From the NCBI RefSeq assembly GCF_005893125.1, contig NZ_VCJS01000030.1:1-64000 (forward strand): 64,000 bases of DNA, in the 5' to 3' direction. Shown here piece after piece: positions 1 to 9,050 of this stretch (positions within the stretch are counted from its first letter, which is position 1; each line of letters begins with the position of its first letter). A model generated the notes under the pieces. The model did not search any database. It saw nothing but the letters and a program-made list of their open reading frames with translations, and was not told the origin of the DNA. A program made the position numbers and the translations under genes. This stretch comes from Nonomuraea basaltis (GTDB lineage Bacteria > Actinomycetota > Actinomycetes > Streptosporangiales > Streptosporangiaceae).

Positions 1-137
1 TCAGGGTGGCCAACCAGCACACGTTCGGCGCGCTGTTCGGACGCGACATGACCGCGCCGGAACACCGCGAGCGGCTGCGCCGGATGGTGGGGGACGCGGT
101 CGTGGCCTACCTGCGCGGCGCCGGCGCAAGTAGCTGA
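1..137 (+). CDS. C-terminal end of a TetR-like regulator (partial)
   Basis: Only the last 44 codons are present, read from base 3 to the TGA at 135-137. The tail is rich in Arg, Ala and His and contains ALFGRDMTAPEHRERL then VVAYLRGAGA. It looks like the last two helices of a TetR/AcrR ligand-binding domain, but there is no diagnostic motif, so the family call is tentative. It ends 99 bp upstream of the MHS transporter on the same strand, a usual place for a local regulator. The 5' part lies outside the window. Confidence 0.4.
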   Translation, partial: RVANQHTFGALFGRDMTAPEHRERLRRMVGDAVVAYLRGAGASS

Positions 138-236
138 TCATGCGGCGGCAAGGTAACGATCGGAAACACTCTTGTAATGTACGAACCAGTGAGTTAGTTT
201 CCTGCCACTCCGCTTTTCCCCCTTGAGGAGCATATC

Positions 237-1538
237 GTGACGGTGCAGGGCAAACCTCGCAAAGCGGCTGTGGCAGCCTGGATCGGCAGCGCGCTGGAGT
301 ACTACGACTTCTTCATCTACGGCACCGCGGCCGCGCTGGTCTTCAGCAAGATCTTCTTCCCATCCAGTTCGCCCGCCACCGGGACGCTCCTGGCCCTGGC
401 CACCTTCGGCGTCGGCTACCTGGCCAGGCCGGTCGGCGCCTTCGTGCTCGGGCACATCGGCGACCGCTTCGGCCGCAAGAAGGTGCTGGTCGCCACGCTG
501 GTGATGATGGGCGCCTCGACGTTCCTCGTGGGCTGCCTGCCCACATATGACGACGTCGGGCTGCTCGCGCCGGTCCTGCTGGTCGTGCTGCGGCTCATGC
601 AGGGCTTCTCGGTCTCCGGCGAGCAGGCGGGCGCGAACTCCATGACGCTGGAGCACGCGCCCGAGAACCGCCGGGCGTACTACACCAGCTTCACGCTCAA
701 CGGCACGCAGGCCGGGCAGATCATCGCCACCGCGATCTTCCTGCCGATCGCCGCGCTGCCCGAGGAGGACCTGCTGAGCTGGGGCTGGCGGGTGCCGTTC
801 TGGCTGAGCATCGTGGTGGCCGTGGTGGGGCTGGTCATCCGGCGCACGCTGGAGGAGACGCCGGCGTTCGAGCAGGAGGTCGCGACCAACACCGTGGCGA
901 AGATGCCGCTGGCCGTGCTCTTCCGCGAGCAGTGGAGGGACGTGCTGCGGGTCGTCGTGGCCGCGGTCATCGCCTCGGTCAGCACGATCTTCACCGTCCA
1001 CGCCCTGTCGTACGCGGTCAACACCATGGGGCTGGAGCGCGGGCCGATGCTGTGGGTGGGCGTGCTCGCCAACGTCGCCGCAGTGATCACGATCCCGCTC
1101 TGGGGGACGCTGTCGGACCGGGTCGGCCGCAAGCCGGTCTTCATCGGCGGGTCGCTCGGCTGCGCGGTGTTGATGTTCGCCTACCTGTGGTCGATCTCCA
1201 TCGGCAACTACGCGCTGATCTTCATCGTGGGCATCGTGATGTTCGGCATCGTGCACAGTGCCACCAGCGGCGTCTGGCCGTCCTTCTACGGCGAGATGTT
1301 CACCACCAGGGTCCGCCTGTCGGGCATGGCGATCGGCACCCAGATCGGCTTCGCCATCGCCGGGTTCGCGCCGACGCTCGCCACGGCCCTGGCCGGCACC
1401 GGTCCGGGCAGCTGGCTCGGCGTCTCGCTCCTCACGGCCGCGTTCTGCCTGGTGAATGTGGCGGCTGTGGCGACCGCCAAGGAGACCTACCGGGTTCCCA
1501 CCGAGGAGCTCGGCCGCACGCGGCAGGTGACGGTGTGA
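237..1538 (+). CDS. MFS transporter, metabolite:H+ symporter (MHS) family
   Basis: This is a 433-aa, 12-helix permease of the proton-coupled sugar/carboxylate symporters related to ShiA and ProP. The N-terminus has the MHS signature SALEYYDFFIYG, and loop 2-3 has the MFS motif GHIGDRFGRKK at about residues 77-87. A second loop, LSDRVGRKP, begins the C-terminal half at about residue 285. The start is GTG at 237, preceded by GAGGAG at 223-228. The last bases overlap the next gene (GTGA), so the two are probably co-translated. MHS members import organic acids or betaines, which fits a catabolic island. The substrate is unknown. Confidence 0.9.
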   Translation: MTVQGKPRKAAVAAWIGSALEYYDFFIYGTAAALVFSKIFFPSSSPATGTLLALATFGVGYLARPVGAFVLGHIGDRFGRKKVLVATLVMMGASTFLVGCLPTYDDVGLLAPVLLVVLRLMQGFSVSGEQAGANSMTLEHAPENRRAYYTSFTLNGTQAGQIIATAIFLPIAALPEEDLLSWGWRVPFWLSIVVAVVGLVIRRTLEETPAFEQEVATNTVAKMPLAVLFREQWRDVLRVVVAAVIASVSTIFTVHALSYAVNTMGLERGPMLWVGVLANVAAVITIPLWGTLSDRVGRKPVFIGGSLGCAVLMFAYLWSISIGNYALIFIVGIVMFGIVHSATSGVWPSFYGEMFTTRVRLSGMAIGTQIGFAIAGFAPTLATALAGTGPGSWLGVSLLTAAFCLVNVAAVATAKETYRVPTEELGRTRQVTV

Positions 1539-2308
1539 GCGACTTCCGGATCTACGCCATCCGCTACGCCCAGCGTGACGCCAAACGCGGTGAGCACTTC
1601 CACGGCTATGACCCGCGCGGTGAGGACCCCCACCCGACGTCCTACTACGTGTGGCTCGCGGTCAACGACGAGCATGCCGTCGTGATCGACACCGGTATCA
1701 GCCCCGCACGCGCCGCGCGCGTCGAAGGGCTGGACTACCGCCGCTCGCCGGTGGACGCCGTCGCCGCGCTCGGGGTGCCCGCCGACGCGGTCGATCACGT
1801 GGTGCTGACCCATCTGCACTACGACCACACCGGCACGGCCCGGGAATTCGGCTCCGCCCGCTACGTCGTGCAGCAGGCGGAGCTCGACTACTGGATCGGG
1901 CCGTGGGCGCGGCGCATCGCCAGGGAACGCTGGCTGCTGAACGACGACGACCTCGCCTCCTTGCGGGAGGCCCGCAAGGAGGGGCGGGTGCTGGTGACCG
2001 ACGGCGACGCCTTCGTCGTGCCCGGCCTGAGCGTCCACCTGGTCGGCGGCCACACCGCCGGCATGCAGGTGGTCCGCGTCCGGACGGCCCGCGGCCACGT
2101 GGTGCTGGCCTCGGACGCGAGCCACTTCTACGAGAACCTTGAGGACGACCGCCCGTTCCCGATCCTGCACAGCATGCCCGGCATGTACGGCGCCTTCGAC
2201 CGGATCAAGGAGCTCGCCGGCGACCCGGAGCTCGTGGTCGCCGGCCATGATCCGCTGGTTCTGGAGCGGTTTCCGCTGCTGGAGCCCGACGTCGCGATGA
2301 TCGCCTAG
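1535..2308 (+). CDS. Metallo-beta-lactamase fold hydrolase, N-acyl homoserine lactonase-like
   Basis: This is a 257-aa cytoplasmic MBL-fold hydrolase. The zinc motif HLHYDH lies at about residues 88-93, followed by a distal His in VGGHTAG, an Asp in ASDASHFY and a His in VVAGHDP. This layout is typical of AhlD/AiiA-like lactonases and of esterases that open small lactones. GTG at 1535 is chosen because it overlaps the MHS stop by 4 bp; longer upstream readings are antisense noise. The stop TAG shares a CTAG tetramer with the stop of the convergent PQQ gene. Next to an acid transporter it may hydrolyse a lactone intermediate rather than quench quorum signals. Confidence 0.85.
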   Translation: MSDFRIYAIRYAQRDAKRGEHFHGYDPRGEDPHPTSYYVWLAVNDEHAVVIDTGISPARAARVEGLDYRRSPVDAVAALGVPADAVDHVVLTHLHYDHTGTAREFGSARYVVQQAELDYWIGPWARRIARERWLLNDDDLASLREARKEGRVLVTDGDAFVVPGLSVHLVGGHTAGMQVVRVRTARGHVVLASDASHFYENLEDDRPFPILHSMPGMYGAFDRIKELAGDPELVVAGHDPLVLERFPLLEPDVAMIA

Positions 2309-4365
2309 GGCAGGACCTCGATCTTGCCGGTGGGCCGCGGGCTGTAGGAGTCGTTGAAGAAGTACTCGCCCGGCTTGGTGAAGGTGTACTGGAACGATTC
2401 GCCCGGCTTGAGCCTGACGTCGAAGAGGCCCTCGAAGAACTGGGTGGCGCCGTGGACGTTGATGTTGTCCGCGGGATTGAGGAAGGTGACCGTGGTCCCG
2501 GCGGGCACCCGCAGGTGGGTCGGGGCCATGGCGTTCACCGCCGTGGACTCCACGACGCCGACCTGCCCGTTCTCGTAGGTGCGCGCGAGCACGACGGTGT
2601 TGTTCACTGCGCTGCCGTCCATCGGGCTGCCGGAGACCGGCCGCCGGATGATCGGCGCGGGCGGGGTCGCGGCCGGGGGGACGGTGCCGCCCAGCTTGAA
2701 GGCCCACAGATGGTCGCCGCGCGGGGCGGAGTTGCCGTACGGGATGCCGGTGCCGCCCGCGTACACGGCGATGTACTGCTCGCCGTCGATCTCGTAGGCG
2801 ATCGGGCTGCTGCTGACGGCGGCGCCGGTCTGCCAGCGCCACAGCTCGCGGCCGTCCCGGGCGTCCAGGCAGAGCAGGTTGCCGTCCGGCTGGCCGATGA
2901 AGAGCAGGTCGGAGGCGGTGGTGAGGATGCCGTTGCCGTGCGCCAGCGAGTACGGCAGGTTCTTCTTCCACCGGACCCGGTTCGTGCTCGGATCCACCGC
3001 CACGACGCCGCCCGTCATGTACTCGCCGGGCGGGCGCAGCCCGTTGGACGCCTCGGTCAGCGAGTGCGCCGCCGCCACGTACCCGAAGCCCGTGTACACC
3101 AGGCGGGTGCTGTGGCTGTAGGACTGGTGGTTCCAGTCGGCGCCGCCGCCGTGCCCGGGGATGGTGAGGATCGGTTCGTCCCAGTGCGGCGTGAACAGCG
3201 ACCCGATCTTGTAGTTGGGCACGGCGCGGTGCGGGGCACCGGGGATCTCGGTGCCGAGCGGCTGCCACACCGGCGTCAGCTCGGTCCAGCCGCCCTGGCG
3301 CGGGAAGGGCTGGGTGGGCCAGGTCTTCTGCCGGGGCTCCTGCGGCACGGGCAGCTCGTCGATGCCCAGCGGCGCCGAGCCGTCGGTCCGGTCGAGGATG
3401 TAGTACATGCCGGTCTTGCTGCCGTACACGACGAGCTTGCGCATCCGCCCCCGGACCTGTGCGTCGACCAGGACCGGCGCCATGACGTTGTCCATGTCCC
3501 AGATGTCGTGGTGGATGGACTGGAAGTGCCAGCGGTAGGCGCCGGTCTTCAGGTCCATCGCCACGATCGAGTTGGCGAACAGGTTCTGGCCGCCGCGCTG
3601 GGACCCGTCCTGCGAGGAGCGGCTGCCCCTGGCGTTGCCGAACGTCCAGTAGACCAGGCCCAGCTCGGCGTCGATGGCGCAGTGCATCCACGGCGTCGCC
3701 CCGCCGGTCTGCCAGGAGTCGCCCTCCCAGGTGTCGTTGCCGAACTCGCCGGGGCCCGGCGTGCCCCAGAAGTGCCAGAGCAGGTCGCCGTTCGCGGCGT
3801 CGAAGGCGAGCGCGGCGCCGCGCGGGCCGTCGTTGGTGCCGCAGTAGAGCATGCCGTCGTGGTAGGTGACCGCGACCTTCTCCAGGTTGCCGTACCCGTT
3901 GTGCTGCCGCTCCCACACCACCTGGCCGGTCTTCTGGTCGAGCGCGATCACCCAGTTGTCGTTGCCGCAGACGAAGACCTTGCCCGCGCCGACCGCCACG
4001 CCGCGCCGGGTGACCGCGCCCCGGGTCTGCTCGTATTTCCACTTGGTGGCGCCGGTACGTCCGTCCACCGCGACGACGTTGCCCAGCGCCGATTCGACAT
4101 AGAGGACACCGTCCACCGCCACGGCCGTGCTCTGGCTGTTGCCGGCCATGAGCCCGCCCTCGATGTGGTTGACCCAGGCGGCCCGCAGCCGCCTGATGTT
4201 GCCCTGGCGCAGGCCGCGCAGCCCGCTGTAGTTGTGGTTCGCCAGGTTCCCGCCGACCTTGGGAAAGTCAGGGGAGGTCCGGCCGGTGGCCGCGGCGGCC
4301 TCTCCGGTTCCCGCGAGCGCGACGGCGGCGACGGCACCTATGAGTAACTCTCGTCGATGGACCAT
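2305..4365 (-). CDS. Tat-exported PQQ-type quinoprotein dehydrogenase with cupredoxin-like C-terminus
   Basis: This 686-aa protein should oxidise an alcohol or aldehyde outside the membrane. It starts with a Tat-type signal (HRRELLIGAVAAVALAG). The eight-bladed propeller follows, with repeated GxxxW blade ends such as DARDGRELWRW. Residues HHDIWDMDN near 286-294 give catalytic Asp plus the extra Asp two positions on, as in lanthanide-dependent XoxF enzymes. The Asn ligand is kept in FGNARG. The vicinal Cys pair is missing (GAVTRRG), and the usual Glu of GxExG reads Asn (GTNDGPRG). The last about 85 residues are cupredoxin-like but lack Cys/His/Met ligands. ATG at 4365 has GAGGGG six bases upstream; an ATG at 4371 would leave no spacing. 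Confidence 0.85.
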   Translation of the reverse strand: MVHRRELLIGAVAAVALAGTGEAAAATGRTSPDFPKVGGNLANHNYSGLRGLRQGNIRRLRAAWVNHIEGGLMAGNSQSTAVAVDGVLYVESALGNVVAVDGRTGATKWKYEQTRGAVTRRGVAVGAGKVFVCGNDNWVIALDQKTGQVVWERQHNGYGNLEKVAVTYHDGMLYCGTNDGPRGAALAFDAANGDLLWHFWGTPGPGEFGNDTWEGDSWQTGGATPWMHCAIDAELGLVYWTFGNARGSRSSQDGSQRGGQNLFANSIVAMDLKTGAYRWHFQSIHHDIWDMDNVMAPVLVDAQVRGRMRKLVVYGSKTGMYYILDRTDGSAPLGIDELPVPQEPRQKTWPTQPFPRQGGWTELTPVWQPLGTEIPGAPHRAVPNYKIGSLFTPHWDEPILTIPGHGGGADWNHQSYSHSTRLVYTGFGYVAAAHSLTEASNGLRPPGEYMTGGVVAVDPSTNRVRWKKNLPYSLAHGNGILTTASDLLFIGQPDGNLLCLDARDGRELWRWQTGAAVSSSPIAYEIDGEQYIAVYAGGTGIPYGNSAPRGDHLWAFKLGGTVPPAATPPAPIIRRPVSGSPMDGSAVNNTVVLARTYENGQVGVVESTAVNAMAPTHLRVPAGTTVTFLNPADNINVHGATQFFEGLFDVRLKPGESFQYTFTKPGEYFFNDSYSPRPTGKIEVLP

Positions 4366-4380
4366 GACCATCCCCTCACA

Positions 4381-4418
4381 GGTCCACTAAGTGGACCGAT
4401 AGATTCGCTTAAAGACGA
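4381..4418. promoter_or_regulatory. Tandem 17-bp operator before the PQQ dehydrogenase
   Basis: The first site, 4381-4397, is a perfect dyad GGTCCACT-A-AGTGGACC. A weaker copy at 4402-4418 (gattcgcttaaagacga) has its centre exactly 21 bp further upstream of the gene. The same pair with the same spacing occurs at 12281-12318, 12365-12402 and 15221-15258. The strong site is 16 bp from the start codon, so bound protein would cover the transcription start or the ribosome entry region. The most likely binder is the IclR regulator encoded at 12470-13243. Confidence 0.75.
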
Positions 4419-4471
4419 ACGACAGCCCGAAGAACGCCCCGCAGAGCACCAGCAGCCGCCGGAGCGGGCTG

Positions 4472-5188
4472 TCACAGGCCTAGGTAGATGCGCCGGACCT
4501 GGGGATCGTCGCGTAGGTCGGCCGAGGCGCCGGTGGCGGCGATCGCGCCGTTCTCCATGACCAGGCAGGTGCTGGTGACGTCGAAGGTGAGCTTGGCGTT
4601 CTGCTCGACGAGCAGGATGGCCAGGCCGTCGGCGTTGAGCCGTTTGAGCACGCCGGCGATCTCGGCGACGAGGATCGGCGACAGGCCCATGGACGGCTCG
4701 TCCAGCAGCATCACCTTGGGACGGCACATCAGCGCCCGGCCGACGGCCAGCATCTGCTGCTGGCCACCCGACAGCGCGCCGGCCAGCCGGTGACGCATCT
4801 CGCCCAGGACGGGGAACAGGTCGTACACCTCGTCGATGGGGGTGTGCTTCCAGCTGCTGGTGTATGCGCCGAGCAGCAGGTTCTTCTCGACGCTGAGGCC
4901 CGGGAAGACGTGCCTGCCCTCGGGGACGTAGCCGATGCCGTGCCGCACCAGGGTGTGCGCGGGCGCGCGGAGGAGGTCGTGCCGGCCGAAGCGGATGGCG
5001 GTGGCCTGGCGCGGCGCGAGGCCCATGACGGCCTTGAGCGTGGAGGTCTTGCCGGCGCCGTTGGCGCCGATGATGCCGAGCGACTGGCCGGGCTCCACGG
5101 TGAAGGACACATCGTGGGCGGCGCGGACGCCGCCGTAGTGAACCGACAGTCCTTCCACGGTCAGCGTCCCATCCCCAAGGGCCGTCAT
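4472..5188 (-). CDS. livF: Branched-chain amino acid-type ABC transporter ATP-binding protein LivF
   Basis: This 238-aa nucleotide-binding subunit has Walker A GANGAGKTS at about residue 38, signature LSGGQQQ, Walker B VMLLDEPS and the H-loop-equivalent LLVEQN typical of LivF, where Gln replaces His. With the fused LivM-LivG protein it powers import through the membrane pair. The start ATG at 5188 overlaps the upstream stop (ATGA). It is the last gene of a livK-livH-livMG-livF operon; 106 bp separate it from the PQQ gene. The substrate may be an amino acid, an aromatic acid or another small amphipathic acid. Confidence 0.92.
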   Translation of the reverse strand: MTALGDGTLTVEGLSVHYGGVRAAHDVSFTVEPGQSLGIIGANGAGKTSTLKAVMGLAPRQATAIRFGRHDLLRAPAHTLVRHGIGYVPEGRHVFPGLSVEKNLLLGAYTSSWKHTPIDEVYDLFPVLGEMRHRLAGALSGGQQQMLAVGRALMCRPKVMLLDEPSMGLSPILVAEIAGVLKRLNADGLAILLVEQNAKLTFDVTSTCLVMENGAIAATGASADLRDDPQVRRIYLGL

Positions 5189-6990
5189 CGAGTTGCCTCC
5201 TCGACGGCGGCCTCGGCGGTCGCCTCGGTGGGTGCGGTCATCGAGTCGCCGAGGTAGGCGGCGACCACGTCCGGGTGCACGGCGACCTCGGCCGGCCGGC
5301 CGTCGGCGATCACCTTGCCGCTGGACAGCACGGTGACCTGGTCGCACAGCGACATGACGAGACCCATGTTGTGCTCGATGATGACCACGGTGACGCCGGA
5401 GTCCCTGATGGATCGGACGATCTCGCCGAGCCTGCGCACCTCCTCACCGTTCATCCCGGCCGCGGGCTCATCGAGCAGCAGCAGGGTGGGTGACATGGCC
5501 ATGGCGCGGGCCAGCTCGATGCGGCGCTGGATCCCGTAGGGGAGCGAGCGCGGCTCGGCGTCGGCGACCTCGGCGAGCCCGAACCGCTCGATGAGCTCCT
5601 CGGCTCGCGCGCGCAGCGCACGCTCGTAGCCCAGCACCTTCCAGGGCAGGCCGGGGTAGCGCCAGATCCAGGTGGTCGGAGTGCGGTCCAGGCCGAGGAG
5701 GATGTTCTCGCGCACGCTGAGGTCCTCGAACAGGCGCAGGTTCTGGAAGGTACGGGCGATGCCGCGCTGGGACAGCCGGTACGGCGCCGCCCCGGTCACG
5801 TCGCGCCCGCGCAGCAGCACCGATCCTTGCGTGGGCGTGTAGAAGCCGCTGATCACGTTGAACAACGTGGTCTTGCCCGAGCCGTTGGGGCCGACGATGC
5901 CGCGTATCTGTCCCTGAGGCACGGTGAGGGACACCCCGTCGAGCGCGATCAGGCCCTTGAACTGCTTCGTCACGTCCCGGACCTCCAGCGCGTCTCCCTT
6001 CGCATCCGGGGGCGCGGAGTCGTAGGGACGGAAGGGGCCGAGCTGGGCGCGAGAGCCGCCTCCGCGCCGGTGCAGCAAAGATCGAATCTGCCGGGGCAGG
6101 CCCGCCAATCCCTTGGGTGCGAACACCACCACGAGCACGACCACGAGGCCGTATCCCAGCTGGGCGTAGCCGGAGGCGTCCAGCAGCGCCTCTCTGACGA
6201 GGGAGAGCGCGACGGCGCCGACGACGCAGCCCAGGATGCTGCTCCGCCCACCGATGATCACCATGGCCAGCAGGAGGAACATGTTGGCGATGTTGAAGGT
6301 TTCTGGCGCGACGAAGCGGATGAGACCGGCGTACAGCACGCCGGCGAGGCCGCCGTACAGGCCGGAGAGAACGAACGCGGTCATGCGCAGCAGCGGGATC
6401 TCCGCGCCGAGCGCGCCCGCGGCGAGGTCGTCGTCGCGCATCGCGCGCAGCCGGCGGCCCAGCGGTGAGCGGGTGACCAGCAGAGCGAAGGCCAGCGCGA
6501 GGGCGAAGACGACCAGTTCGACGTAGTAGAACAGGTAGCCGCTGGACAGGTCGATGCCGAACATCGGCGGCACCGGGATGTCGCTGATGCCCTCGGCGCG
6601 GCCGGCGATGTGGGCGTTGGTGACCCAGTTGGTGAAGGCCAGCGCCAGGCCGAGGGTGACGATGCCGAGGTAGTGCGACTGCATGCGCAGCGCGGGGATG
6701 CCGACCAGGATGCCGAACACCACGGCGACCAGGAGCGCCAGAACCGCTGCCGTCCAGAAGCCGAGTCCGGCCTGGGTGGTGAGAATGGCCACGGTGTAGG
6801 CGCCGACGCCGAAGAAGGCGACCTGGGCCAGGTTGATCTGCCCGGCCACGCCCATGGTCAGGCCGAGGCCGATGGCGAGGATGGCGAAGATGATCGCGAC
6901 GTCGGCGACGTGTATCGCATACCCGCCCAGGCCGTAGGGGAGCAGCCAGGCCGCCACGGCCAGGGGCGCGAGCCATGCAAGACGTTTCAT
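5185..6990 (-). CDS. Fused ABC permease/ATPase, LivM-LivG
   Basis: This is a 601-aa fusion. Residues 1 to about 315 are a LivM-type inner-membrane permease with eight or more hydrophobic helices, including GLTMGVAGQINLAQVAFFGVGAY. A short Arg-rich linker leads to a LivG-type ATPase with Walker A GPNGSGKTT, signature LPYGIQRRIE (LSGGQ is degenerate, as is usual in LivG) and Walker B LLLLDEPAAG. Fusing the permease to its ATPase removes one subunit of the usual five-part complex. It overlaps its neighbours by 4 bp on both sides, so the operon is tightly coupled. The second Liv operon at 61-63 kb has the same fusion. Confidence 0.92.
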   Translation of the reverse strand: MKRLAWLAPLAVAAWLLPYGLGGYAIHVADVAIIFAILAIGLGLTMGVAGQINLAQVAFFGVGAYTVAILTTQAGLGFWTAAVLALLVAVVFGILVGIPALRMQSHYLGIVTLGLALAFTNWVTNAHIAGRAEGISDIPVPPMFGIDLSSGYLFYYVELVVFALALAFALLVTRSPLGRRLRAMRDDDLAAGALGAEIPLLRMTAFVLSGLYGGLAGVLYAGLIRFVAPETFNIANMFLLLAMVIIGGRSSILGCVVGAVALSLVREALLDASGYAQLGYGLVVVLVVVFAPKGLAGLPRQIRSLLHRRGGGSRAQLGPFRPYDSAPPDAKGDALEVRDVTKQFKGLIALDGVSLTVPQGQIRGIVGPNGSGKTTLFNVISGFYTPTQGSVLLRGRDVTGAAPYRLSQRGIARTFQNLRLFEDLSVRENILLGLDRTPTTWIWRYPGLPWKVLGYERALRARAEELIERFGLAEVADAEPRSLPYGIQRRIELARAMAMSPTLLLLDEPAAGMNGEEVRRLGEIVRSIRDSGVTVVIIEHNMGLVMSLCDQVTVLSSGKVIADGRPAEVAVHPDVVAAYLGDSMTAPTEATAEAAVEEATR

Positions 6991-7856
6991 GCGCGGTTCA
7001 CCGTGGCCTCTCCGAAGATGCCGGTGGGGCGGATCATGACGATGACCGCGAACACCAGGAACGTGACCAACTCGGAGTACTCCTGGAAGTTGCCGGCCGC
7101 GAAGGCGTCCAGCAGCCCGAAGGCCACGCCGCCGACGATCGCGCCCGGCATGCTGCCGAACCCGCCCAGCATGGCCGCGGCGAAGCCCTTGATGCCGAGC
7201 GTGCCGCCCATGGTCGGGTTGACGTACAGCATGGGCCCGATGAGGCTGCCTGCCAGCGCCGCCAGGCCCGCGCCGATGGCGAAGGCCATCGCGTTGCTGC
7301 GGCCGACGTGGATGCCGACCGCGGTGGCCGCCTGGTGGTCCATGGCGACCGCCTGCATGGCCGCCCCCCGCTTGGTGCGCTGCAGGAACAGCGCCAGCAG
7401 GCCGGTCGCGGCCGCCGCGACGGCGATCACCACCACGTTGTAGGTGGGGATGCGGATGCCGGCGAGGTCGATCGGCCCGGTGGCGACGGGGGAGGGCACC
7501 GCGTGGCCGGTCGCGCCCCAGATGAGCACTGCCCCCGCTTCGAGCACGGCGCCGAAACCGATGGTGCCGATCAGCATCAGCGTGAAGTCCTTGTTCTCCA
7601 GCGGCCGCAGGAAGCGCTCGATGATCACCCCGATGAGGCCGGTGACCGTGATGGCCACGATGATCGCGACGGCGAACGGGAGTTGGGTGGCGAGGTAGAA
7701 CGTGGACGCGGCGTACGCGCCGATCATCACCACGCTGCCGTGGGCGAAGTTGACCAGGCCCATGGTGCGGTAGACGATCGAGAAGCCCATGGCGACGAGC
7801 GCGTACACCGCTCCGAACGTGACCCCGCCGATCAGGGTCTGGAGGAATACCTGCAC
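6987..7856 (-). CDS. livH: Branched-chain amino acid-type ABC transporter permease LivH
   Basis: This 289-aa inner-membrane permease has about eight helices. The N-terminus LIGGVTFGAVYALVAMGFSI and NFAHGSVVMIGAY are the LivH signatures, and the C-terminal FGSMPGAIVGGVAFGLL is the loop that contacts the ATPase. It pairs with the LivM half of the downstream fusion. It starts 1 bp after the end of the binding-protein gene and overlaps the fusion gene by 4 bp. Confidence 0.93.
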   Translation of the reverse strand: MQVFLQTLIGGVTFGAVYALVAMGFSIVYRTMGLVNFAHGSVVMIGAYAASTFYLATQLPFAVAIIVAITVTGLIGVIIERFLRPLENKDFTLMLIGTIGFGAVLEAGAVLIWGATGHAVPSPVATGPIDLAGIRIPTYNVVVIAVAAAATGLLALFLQRTKRGAAMQAVAMDHQAATAVGIHVGRSNAMAFAIGAGLAALAGSLIGPMLYVNPTMGGTLGIKGFAAAMLGGFGSMPGAIVGGVAFGLLDAFAAGNFQEYSELVTFLVFAVIVMIRPTGIFGEATVNRA

Positions 7857-7857
7857 G

Positions 7858-9000
7858 TCAGCTCGCGGTCTCGGGTACGACCTTGCCGTCCTTGACCAGG
7901 CCGATCTTGGTTTCGTGGATGCCGACGCCGTTGGCGTCGTAGTTGTAGTTCCCCAGCAGCCCGGCGCGCTTGACGCCGCGGATGGCGTCGGCCAGCTTCT
8001 GCCCGCCTTCGCCGTTGGTCTGCTTGAGCGCCTCGATGAGGATCGACGCGCCGTCGTAGGCCTTGGCGACGTGCATGCGGGCGTCCTCGTTGTAGGCGGC
8101 CTTGTACTTGGCGGCGAACGCCTTGATCTCCTCGCTGGCCTCGTTGCTCAGGTACGGCGAGCTGACCACCGACCCCTCGGCGTTCTTCAGACCGGCCGTG
8201 GTGGCGTACACGTCGGTGCCCATGGGGGCTCCGCCGGCGAAGACCGCCTTCAGGCCGAGCTCCCGCGCCTGCTTGGCGATCAGCCCGGACTGGACCTCCT
8301 CGGCGCCGATGAACAGCACCTCCGGGTCCTGCTCGCGGATCTTGGCGAGGTTGGAGTTGAAGTCCTTCTGGTCGGGGGTGACGACCTCGTCGGCGACCGG
8401 GGTGAGGCTCCTGGTCTTGAGCGCGGCCAGGAACGCGTCGTGCTCGCCGGCCCCGTAGGCGCCGTTGTTGCTGATCAGCGCGATCTTCTTGTGCCCCTTG
8501 CCGTCGACCAGGTATTTCGCGAGCGTCTCGTCGAAGGTGACGCTGGTCGGCGCGTTCAGGAACAGGAACGGGCTTTTGAGCTCGGCCAGCTTCGGCGACT
8601 GGCCCGAGGTGATGTTCGGGATCTTCGCGTCCTTGAGTATCGGCGCCATGGCCAGGGTCACGGCGCTCTCCGCAGTGCCCAGCATCGCGATGTAGCCCCC
8701 GCTGGAGATCTTCCTGGCCAGGTTGGTGCCGACGGTGGGATCGCCCTGGTCGTCGAAGAGGTCGAGCTGGATCTGCCGCCCGTTGACGCCGCCGGCTTTG
8801 TTGACCTCGTCGATGGCGAGCTTGACGCCCTTGTGCTCCCATTGGCCGAGCGAGCTGAGCTGGCCGCTCTGAGCGTTGATGTTGGCGATCTTGAGGGGCC
8901 CGGTGGTGCCGGTCTCGGAGCCGGACGACTGACCGGGAGGGGCGCAGGCGGCGAGGGCTATCAACGCCGCCGCGGCGATGGAGAATCTCGCGAAATGCAC
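7858..9000 (-). CDS. Branched-chain amino acid-type ABC substrate-binding lipoprotein
   Basis: This is a 380-aa periplasmic-binding-protein-like type I receptor, first in the Liv operon. The N-terminus ends in the lipobox LAAC (Cys19), followed by an acidic and Ser/Gly-rich linker, so it is a membrane-anchored lipoprotein. LKIANINAQSGQLSSLGQW opens the first lobe, and the C-terminal lobe has the typical HVAKAYDGASILIEALK. The family binds Leu/Ile/Val but also aromatic acids, amides and urea; the ligand cannot be assigned from sequence. The dyad at 9051-9063 lies just upstream and may control the operon. Confidence 0.9.
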   Translation of the reverse strand: MHFARFSIAAAALIALAACAPPGQSSGSETGTTGPLKIANINAQSGQLSSLGQWEHKGVKLAIDEVNKAGGVNGRQIQLDLFDDQGDPTVGTNLARKISSGGYIAMLGTAESAVTLAMAPILKDAKIPNITSGQSPKLAELKSPFLFLNAPTSVTFDETLAKYLVDGKGHKKIALISNNGAYGAGEHDAFLAALKTRSLTPVADEVVTPDQKDFNSNLAKIREQDPEVLFIGAEEVQSGLIAKQARELGLKAVFAGGAPMGTDVYATTAGLKNAEGSVVSSPYLSNEASEEIKAFAAKYKAAYNEDARMHVAKAYDGASILIEALKQTNGEGGQKLADAIRGVKRAGLLGNYNYDANGVGIHETKIGLVKDGKVVPETAS

Positions 9001-9050
9001 GGTTCACCTCGTGGGGGGATAGGTGATGCTTAATTCACGGACTAGTACGT

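Noticed and set aside
2452..4347. Long open frame (631 codons) on the plus strand opposite the PQQ gene
   Set aside because: Its product is Arg/Gly/Val-rich without domains; the opposite strand has full quinoprotein motifs. It is a GC-bias shadow.
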